A program made the translations under genes and the position numbers. From the NCBI GenBank assembly GCA_963932465.1, contig OZ010795.1:471562806-471626805 (forward strand): a stretch of DNA of 64,000 bases. Direction: 5' to 3'. Shown piece after piece: positions 56,546-64,000 of this stretch. Each line of letters begins with the position of its first letter. Position 1 is the first letter of the stretch. The stretch comes from Maratus speciosus (taxonomy: Eukaryota; Arthropoda; Arachnida; Araneae; Salticidae). The notes under the pieces are model-generated. The model had not been told where the DNA came from. It made no database searches and saw only the letters and a program-made list of their open reading frames with translations.

Positions 56546-56704
56546 TGCTAACTTACTAATATTTTAAAGAAGTACGTTTGTTTGCTTGTACGGGTAATCT
56601 CTGGAAATACTGAACCGATTTCAAAAGTAATGGTGGCAAATTGATGGTGATAGTCCATGCTTCAACATAGGTTATATTTTATGTCGGTGACACACCCCAA
56701 TAGG

Positions 56705-58120
56705 GGGAAGAAGCACGTTTTAAAATTGCGATTTTTGTGTTAATGAAGAACCAGAAACTTGAAATTTGCATGGCAGTTACTTATACTAAAAGAACGGTTT
56801 AAAAACAAAAATCAAAATTTAAAAGGTGAAATGCGCAAAGAGCTTATTAAAAATATTCTAAATTACGATTTCTACGAAATTGTTAAGGATAGAAACTTGA
56901 AATTTGATTTGGCTGCTACTTTTAAGATGCAAATGCACGCGCAGAAGAATTTTATTAAAAATTCGAAATTTTAAAGGGTACAGGAGAAAAAATCGTTCTA
57001 AATTCTGATTTTTGTGGCAATTTGACATGGCTGTTACTTTTGACCCGTAACTGGAGACATGAATTTTCTTACGCGTTCAGAGATATGTTATTTTCCTTTT
57101 TTGTCTTTTGGTAAACGGCATTGGAATTTTTTTTAGAAACGCAATATTCTGGAAATCGTGTAAAGATAAAAGAACTACTTGTCGGTACTGAGGAATGATT
57201 TTATTCAAGGACAAAAAAACACCTAATAATCAGAGCCAAAGAACAACGCGGAATCATTCTGACTCCCGTCTCCAGTTACGGGTTAAGACATAAATGCTGT
57301 TACAGAACAGTTTAAAAAAAAATTGAATTTGAAAAGGGTAAAATGGGTGAAAAGCTTTCTAAAAATTTCTAAATTAACATTCGTATGAAATTGCTAAGGA
57401 TAGAAACTTGAAAGTTGACATGGATGCTACGCGTAAGACGCAAATGCACACCCAGAAAAGCTAAAAAAAAAAAATCGAAATTTAAAAGGGTGCAGGAGTA
57501 AAGAATGCTCTAAAATTGCGTTTTTTGAAGTACTGAAAGAGCTAGAATCTTGAAATTCAGCATGGCGGTTACTTTTAAGATACAATTGCTCGCTAAGAAT
57601 GCTTTCTACAAAAAAAGAAATTTAAAAGGGAGAAATGGGCGGAAAAAAGTTCTAAGTTACAATTTCTATGGAATTGTTACGGATAGAAACTTGAAATTTG
57701 ACATGTCTGTTACTTTTAAGACGTAAATGTTCGCATAGAATAGTTTTTTTTTTTTTTTTAAATCGAAATTTAAAAGGGCGAAATGTGCAAAAAGCGTTCT
57801 AAAAATGTTCTAAATTACGATTTCTGTGGAATTGTTAAGGACAGAAACTTGAAATTTGACATGGCTTTAATTTTTAAGACGCAGATACACACACAGAATA
57901 GTTTTATTTTTATTTGTTTTTTATTCTAAATTTAAAAGGCTGCAGGAGAAAAAAGTTCTAAACTTACTATTTTTGTGATACTGAAGAGACTAGAAACTTG
58001 AAATTTAACAGTTACTTTTAGGATATAAAAAGGCTCGATAAGAATGGTTTCTAATAAAATTCGAAATTTAAAATGGTGAAATGAGCGGGAAACGTTCTAA
58101 ATTACGATTTCTATTGAATT
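56705..58120 (+). repeat. Dimeric minisatellite, about 140-155 bp units
   Basis: GAAACTTGAAATTTGACATG-like cores occur near 56754, 56891, 57398, 57545, 57687, 57843 and 57991. Two unit types mostly alternate: one with GGTGCAGGAGAAAAAA and one with GGTGAAATGCGCAAAAAGC followed by TTGTTAAGGATAG. The frame at 56759-56974 only follows the repeat and is not a gene. Confidence 0.75.
57044..57282. mobile_element. piggyBac-like MITE inside the minisatellite
   Basis: Exact inverted ends CCCGTAACTGGAGAC and GTCTCCAGTTACGGG. Flanks are TTGA (57040-57043) and TTAA (57283-57286), a TTAA duplication with one change. It interrupts one minisatellite unit, whose halves (CTGTTACTTT and AAGACATAAATG) join normally when it is removed. 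Confidence 0.7.
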
Positions 58121-58211
58121 TTACATAATACTTGTTAATTAATTCCACATCCATTTCAAAAGCACCCAAATACCAATTGCCATATTTTAACAACCACGCG
58201 TGCTTTGCTAG

Positions 58212-59449
58212 TTAATTATAAGTTGAGAAATCATCCATAGTCCGTTTCACATTCATTTTCTGAATAATGTTACATTAATACATTTAAAATTTTATTTATA
58301 AAAAATGTAAATGGCCCATTTTTTTTACTACGAAATTCTCTCTTTCTGTTCATCTGTTGCCCCACTCCCACCTGCCTCTCTTTTTCTCTTTTTTAACCAT
58401 TTGGAAAAATGGTTATTGTCTTCGGTCAGGGTAGGAAATCAAAAACATATCTGAAGCGTTTTGTTAGTTGAATCTCGCATTTTATTCGTTTTCTGATTGG
58501 TCTATACAGTAATCTGTATTCTCCCTTTACTTTCAACAGAGATGGATACTTCTGTTGCCACTATGACAAAAAAGTAATAAAAACTACAAAAAGAAATTAA
58601 TAACTCAGAAACAAATTGAGATACAGCTTTCAAACAAATTGCACTGAGAAGTACATTTTTTTTCTCTATACGACGGTGTAAAAAGAATATTGTGGGATGT
58701 TTAGAAGTTAAAAAATGAAATTTCATTTAAAATTGGTCCAGGAATATTAATGTTTAATCCATGGCGTACGTAATGTATGACCAGCTCCGTAGAAGTTTAA
58801 AAATTTACAGTACCGAAAATTGTAAAGCTGAAATTTCTTTTAAAATTTGTTCATGATGGGTCCAGGAATGTTAATGTTTAATCAATGGCGTACGTAATGT
58901 ATGATCAACTCCGTGCGATTTCCTATGTCTTAAATTTTAGTCTTTGAAAAAATCATTTTCCAAATGGTCGTTGTAATTTGTTAAATTGCTTTTTATTTAT
59001 TTATTTTTTTAATCCTTCCTCCTCCTGCGGAGACTGTATATTTTTATTATGCGCAAAAATTTATTGGAATTATGTATCAAGTTTTCATCGCTAAAAATTA
59101 CTAGTTTCTATTATTTTTAGTTTATTTCAATCATATAGATAAATTTCGTGGCTATCAAATAATTTTTATGAAAGTCAGAGGACGAGAATGGACATAACTA
59201 GACAGACAAACCGAAATAAGAGACATAGTATGTTGTTAAATGTTAAACACAGAAAAAAGCAATTCAACTTTATTTCATTTAGTCTGAACTACAATAAATA
59301 AGCCCAAAAATTGTTTATATTTTTAATTTGATGGGCAGATTAGTTTTAACTAAAGAAAAAAGAATTTTCATATTTCTGTGAATTTGAGAAAGATTATTTT
59401 AAAGCAAATTAACGCAATTTTTATGAATATTTATAAATATTTTACTAAA
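58212..59449. repeat. Dispersed and tandem repeats, otherwise unassigned
   Basis: The text at 58605-58720 is inverse to 24830-24930. A two-copy tandem repeat with period 124 bp covers about 58700-58925 (CCAGGAAT(A/G)TTAATGTTTAA and TGGCGTACGTAATGTATGA). The text just after 58212 continues repeat R (compare 63850-63925). The remainder shows nothing. Confidence 0.5.
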
Positions 59450-60156
59450 AGAAATCCTTTATGAGGCAAAGCATCCTGCATTATTTACAACATGTTACTA
59501 ATGAATATTATTTCAAAGCTATTACATTCAATGTCATCATTATAAAATCACATGTCAATCATTAGAATGAAATTTATGAATTATTCAACAACACATATCC
59601 ATCAACATTCTGTTATTTTTTTGGTTAATAAACTAATAAATATACTTTGCGCCAAAATTTTTATAATAAATACAATCAAATGTGTTCCATATAAAAACTA
59701 GGCACATTATTAAATAATTTTATTAAAGGAATTTTCTGGTTTCATGTATGTGTTTTGACTTGGAAAAAAAAAGAAATTTAGCAGCTATGACAACATAATA
59801 AAAGGTTGTTGGGTTACGCATTGAAATAGTGTCGGCTTATTAAATTGTTTGACTCTGCCTATAGATCATAATGTTAAACAAAATGATGAAGGGGTTGTTT
59901 TGGAACAATGCCTATAACGGGATGATAAATGTAATTAATATAAACTGCAGAACAATGCATGCACACCTAATAAAATAAAAGAAAATTCGGTAAATGATCA
60001 GGTAATAGCCTAATACTCACTTGGTTTTAAAACGAGATTCCTGGTATGTGTATACATTGTTGAATGTATGATTAGCAAAATAATGGGAACACAAATCTAG
60101 AAAATTTCCATTCTGTTATTAATGTTCTGTCACAGCATGGTCCTAAAAGCTTTATA
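59450..60156 (+). repeat. Repeat R, copy 2
   Basis: Carries the uninterrupted counterpart of the Helitron D insertion site (ACTAATGAATATTATTTC, about 59497-59514) and later the GATGATAAATGTAATTA and CAATGCATGCACACCTAATA blocks. It is itself cut on the right by a mariner foldback. Confidence 0.6.
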
Positions 60157-60721
60157 CAAAGGGCACTCCATAATAACTGAGAGTAAAATCATAAAAAAAT
60201 CAAGAAATATATTTACATCAAAAAATACATCATTCCTCTTCAAAACAACTTCCCTCAGATGATATGCAACTTTCCCATCGTCCAACACACTTTTCAAAAT
60301 AAGTAGAGAGGCCGTTTTCTGGAAGCTGCTTCAAAGAACTCTACACTGCTAATATAACTTCAGAATATGTTGTTGAATTTGTCAGAATCACTTGTTGCGG
60401 ACTTGATAAAAAGGATCAAAATTATTCGAATTTCCTAAAGACTGTAATAAAGGTGATGAAACTTGGGTGCATCATTTTGAACCCTTTATCAAGTCCGCAA
60501 CAAGTGATTCTGACAGATTCTGAAATTATTTTAGCAGTGTAGGTTTCTTTGAAGCAGCTTCCAGGAAACGGTTTCTCTACTTATTTTGAAAAATGTGTTG
60601 AACGATGGGACCATTGCATATCTGTGAGAAGGTGTTTTGAAGAAGAATGATGTATTTTTTGATGCAAATATATTTCTTGATTTTTTATGATTTACTCTCA
60701 GTTATTATGGAACACCCTTTG
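60157..60721. mobile_element. mariner-derived foldback element
   Basis: TA flanks (60155-60156, 60722-60723). Ends are CAAAGGGCACTCCATAATAA and TTATTATGGAACACCCTTTG. The arms are inverse copies of a transposon 3' end: the right arm reads a mariner-like C-terminus (YLF-stop-KCVERWDHC-type, with a frame change). The centre keeps GDETWVHHFEP, the segment around the first catalytic aspartate of mariner transposases (about 60450-60485). No complete transposase. Confidence 0.75.
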
Positions 60722-60723
60722 TA

Positions 60724-62319
60724 CAAATAGATACACCCCATAAAATTTAATCGCCAAATTGTCGCAGAGAAAAACAAAAATAGTCAATCCATTAGAAATT
60801 ATGTCTTCTTCAAATTTAAGTTTTTAAAAACAAGCTAAAGGGGGGGGGGGGAGGGATTTCATGCTAAAATGATACCAAACTCTAAAATTGTCAATATAAA
60901 CATCCGATATTGACTGCATATTTGGATTTTTCGGTACATTTTACTAGCATATGCAAGAGAGGAAGTCATTCGGCCACGTGTATTAGAAATTATGCCGCTT
61001 TAAAGTTTGGAACTCATAATGCATAATTCATTTTCAATGCTTGCAAAACAGATTGCAATGCAGGTAGTTTTTAATCCATAACGTAAAAACTACTCATCGA
61101 AATGAGCTGTAATTTTGGAATATCCTATTTGAAGCATTTAGGAATCAATTCCTAGTGAAAAAGTCATCCATTACAGTTCGTAATATTTTCGAAAATTAAT
61201 TTCGAAGGTATATAGAGAAAGTTCGAGTATTATGAAATACCATTTACATTTTTAATTGTAGATCAATTAAAAAAAAATGTTGAGACATGTTACAAATTAG
61301 TAAAGAACAAACTTTGATCATTTTGTAACACATTTTTAATGCATTTAAAGTGGAAGTAAAAAATACATATCAGTATTTAGCTTTTTTTTATTGCACTTTT
61401 CGAGTAATGGCAACTAGCCGGGCAATATGGAATAGGGTGACAAGGAATATTAAAATTGCAAGAAAAACCACGATTTAAAAGAATAACCAAAATTATTTAG
61501 TGAGTAAACCTTAGTACATCATCTATAAATCACCAGATTCTTTGGAAAATTATTTTAATTTTTAGACTCATCTTAAAATAGTTGTCTAGCTAATATTCCA
61601 TATTACCCGAAACACATCATCTTAAAAAACACCTCTTCCCTCATCAACAAGTTATTAGCATAGAGGAAAATTGACTAACACAGCAATAAATATAACTATT
61701 CAACTTTATACTGAACTTGGTTAACATCACTGATAATGAGGTTTTATAATTATTATAAATTTTACAATATTTACTTGCAAAAAACTGTAAGAATTAAGAA
61801 TAAGATTTTATTTCTCCGCGTCGTTCCAACAACAGGTATCCAAACAGAACTGAGCTGAGCACAGTGCCTCATGGGGAACTATGAATTCCTACGGCAGATT
61901 TCCGCTTGGCTGCACCACCGTATGCGCCAGCTATTAAAAGTTTCTCTATACATTTTTATAAAAATTTTCGAAGCAATATGAACTGTAACCAACCTATTTT
62001 TAAAATTAGAAAGCGAATTCAAAGAGCTTCAAATATACGAATCCAAAATTATAGTTCATTAGTCCAAGTAAATTTAGAGTTATGCTTTAAAAACTACCTG
62101 CATTGCAATGTGTTTTGCAACGAATTAACATTTGGTGTTCCAAATTTTAAACCTTCATAATCCCTTTACATTTCACAATTCATAATTTTCTACATAGACA
62201 AAATTCTTGTTGACAATAAGCAGTCTTGCATTTCATGAAAGCTCTTTAAAGTAGAAAATACAAATTTATTCCAATTACTTTTATGAATGTTTATCATTGT
62301 TTAAAAGAAGAAAAAAATT
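60724..62319. other. Unassigned AT-rich stretch
   Basis: A G run (about 60841-60850) and an 84-codon frame (61906-62160) without recognisable motif are the only landmarks. The segment at 61810-61930 is less AT-rich but not identified. Confidence 0.4.
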
Positions 62320-62700
62320 GTGGCGAAGCATATTGCATTATTCATAGCAAGGCTACTTAAGTTATTTTAACAATATTACAATCGTTGTAATTTATTGAGT
62401 GACTTTCAGCCGTTGTTCAACAACATATTAAAAGTTTGTATGGTCGCACCTTGTAATAGTGTTGACTTATTAAATTATTTGACCTTTCATATTGATCTTA
62501 ATCTTAAACAAAATAAGGCAGGGACTGTGTGTTGGAACTGTGCCTAAAACATGATGATAAATGCAATGGCTACAACATGCAATACATGCATACGTAATGA
62601 ATAAAACAAAATTTAGTAAATCCCAGCTAGTTGCCTAATATTTACTTGGTTTTAAAAAGAGATTTTAGATGAATGATGGTATTTGTGAGAAAGATTGAAA
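62320..62700 (+). repeat. Repeat R, copy 3
   Basis: Contains GGCGAAGCATATTGCATTAT, GACTTATTAAATTATTTGAC, GGAACTGTGCCTAAAAC and GATGATAAATGCAATGGC in the same order as copies 1 and 2. Confidence 0.6.
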
Positions 62701-63629
62701 AGCTTTTTAGTGCAATTAATTTTATAAAACAGAGAATTACATCTATTGTACGTTTTAGTTCAAATTTGAAATAGAGAAAAAATGGGTCAGTTGGAACATT
62801 TTTAAAAGGAACTCTTCTCTGTCTCTTTCTTTTTCTCTTTGTGTGTATGTGTTTTTCTCTATGTGTTTCTTTTTCTGAGGTTATACATTTTTAGTATAAA
62901 AAAGTTTATTAAAATTAAATATAAAATTTTCATAGCTAAAACTTAGTACTTTCAATTATATTAACCCTTTGTGACTCAACAACTACGATTTGAAAGGAAA
63001 TAGTATTCTTTGTGCTGTTTTAAAAATTGGCAATAATTTAAAATAATACCCTTTTCTAAAAGATGTCAAAAATATTTCTCGAAATGCTGAAATTTTGAAT
63101 ATAAAAAGGAATCAAATTAAAAAAAAATAAATGCAGTCTGCACACCGCGAACTTCTAATGTATAAAATGATCTAAAAATGTTTAAATTCCTATGTATAGT
63201 TTTTACTCCTATAAAACTTTTTCAATGGAACGATTTTGACCAACTTTAACATTAAATATCTCTTAAAATAATTCTTTGATTTGAAAACTGTCTGCATCAG
63301 CGTGTTTATCAAACATTTCTTTATAATACCACCGATTTTCATGTTTTTGTATGCAGTAATTTTCTTAATTTTAACGAAGAAAGACAACCGGTCATAAAAA
63401 ATTCAAAAACAGCGGCGGTGACAGCGTTAGTTACTTTTTTTTTAGAATAGAGAGATACTATACCTTGACAATGTTTGATAAAATTGGTATCGTTCTTATC
63501 ATGAGTACTCTCAGTGAAAGAAGTTTGATCGAAATTGTAGTGTAACCTTGTGAGTGAAAAAGTGTCCAAGCCAAGGTGGTCCTGGATACTTTTTCGTTGA
63601 GTTGGGAAAATTTTATTTCGCATGAGCTC
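62701..63629. other. Unassigned AT-rich stretch
   Basis: A pyrimidine-rich microsatellite-like run lies near 62817-62875. The 103-codon minus-strand frame at 63339-63650 has no recognisable motif and is not conserved in other R copies. Confidence 0.4.
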
Positions 63630-63925
63630 AATTAATAACATAATATTCACTTGGTAATAAAACGAAACTTATCATGCGTGTATGTATTGTAGAATGTATG
63701 ATTATGAAAACAAAGGTAATACTTTTCAAGAAAGTTTAAATTCTACAATTAATCTTCTGCTACTGTATACTCCTAAATACTTTAAATTAATGAATGGTGT
63801 AGCATTTGTGAGAAACATTCTTCTGTACTTGAGTACTATTAGTTTTAAACATGAAAACGAGAAATCATATGTATTGTATGATTCTCACTTCGAATATAGT
63901 TTCATTTTATTTAAAATTTTCCATA
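63630..63925 (+). repeat. Repeat R, copy 4 (partial)
   Basis: TTCACTTGGTAATAAAACGA, GTATGATTATGAAAACAAAG and CAAGAAAGTTTAAATTCTAC correspond to 56275-56370. The part from 63840 onward (GAGAAATCAT) corresponds to 58215-58300, on the far side of Helitron C. Confidence 0.5.
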
Positions 63926-64000
63926 TAGAAAAATTGGGTTAAAGAGAAATAGTCCCGCAATGGAAGTTTTCTCTCTCTTTTTAAGCGACAAAATTGCTTA

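Larger units (their letters stand above)
56554..58211 (+). mobile_element. Helitron C-like element with internal minisatellite
   Basis: The 5' part has TTACTAATATTTTAAAG, GTTTGTTTGCTTGTACGGG and AATACTGAACCGATTTC, and the 3' end is CCACGCGTGCTTTGCTAG next to T. Both resemble a widespread arthropod Helitron type. The 5' end is blurred. A near repeat, TTAATTA(C/T)AAG, occurs at 56518-56528 and 58212-58222, so a different insertion mode with a target duplication is not excluded. Comparison with repeat R copy 4 shows the flanks were once continuous. No helicase. Confidence 0.55.

Noticed and set aside
56759..56974. 71-codon frame as a small protein gene
   Set aside because: Its codons follow the minisatellite units, and neighbouring units break the frame.
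63339..63650. 103-codon minus-strand frame
   Set aside because: No motif, biased AT-rich codons, and not conserved in the related repeat copies.

Overview
This 64 kb window reads as AT-rich nuclear DNA of a multicellular animal, most likely an arthropod. An arachnid or a hemipteran would fit the mix of elements, but that placement is inference. I find no intact host protein gene, no rRNA, no functional tRNA gene, and nothing bacterial or organellar. The longest open frame is about 195 codons, and no frame shows a complete domain. Almost everything that can be explained is transposable-element sequence at different stages of decay, plus tandem repeats and simple repeats.

Layout. 0-11 kb: a Helitron (A1, 107-2139), a hAT fragment, an RTE-like 3' tail, a decayed DDE-type transposase (about 3340-4280), a tRNA-like SINE piece, a second Helitron family (B1, 6326-8133), and a 2.2 kb decayed transposase (about 8850-11100) carrying a piggyBac-type MITE and a run of three hairpins. 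11.8-21 kb: a piggyBac-like element with an inverted SINE pair inside it, a possible solo LTR, a large-unit tandem repeat ending in a perfect 285 bp duplication, a mariner foldback, a region with a repeated CATAACGAGTTTTGG-like motif, and a satellite of about 250 bp units split by another SINE. 21.4-23.9 kb: a second full copy of Helitron A (A2), with a piggyBac MITE inside. 25-31.4 kb: the most structured locus. A mariner is split by a 5 kb element with about 0.7-0.8 kb terminal inverted repeats, and that element is itself split by Helitron B2. 31.6-40.2 kb: a dense set of palindromic MITEs. 40-46 kb: mostly unassigned AT-rich DNA with one TIR element. 46.4-49.3 kb: a hAT-like element with a perfect 8 bp target duplication and arrays of a short motif at both ends. 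50-55 kb: palindromic MITEs, another SINE and minisatellites. 55-64 kb: a degenerate long repeat in three to four copies, invaded by Helitron D (with its empty site visible in a sister copy), Helitron C (with a dimeric minisatellite) and a mariner foldback.

Nothing here works as a pathway. The elements relate to one another by insertion order, so the window is a readable record of serial invasions. The best leads for something undescribed are the long-TIR element with CAGCTG arrays (26140-31092), the SINE group that keeps one body but carries different tRNA-like cores, and the hAT-like element with AATCAGTAAATC arrays. All comparisons were made by eye. No database search, folding or alignment program was run, and boundaries without an exact terminus are approximate.
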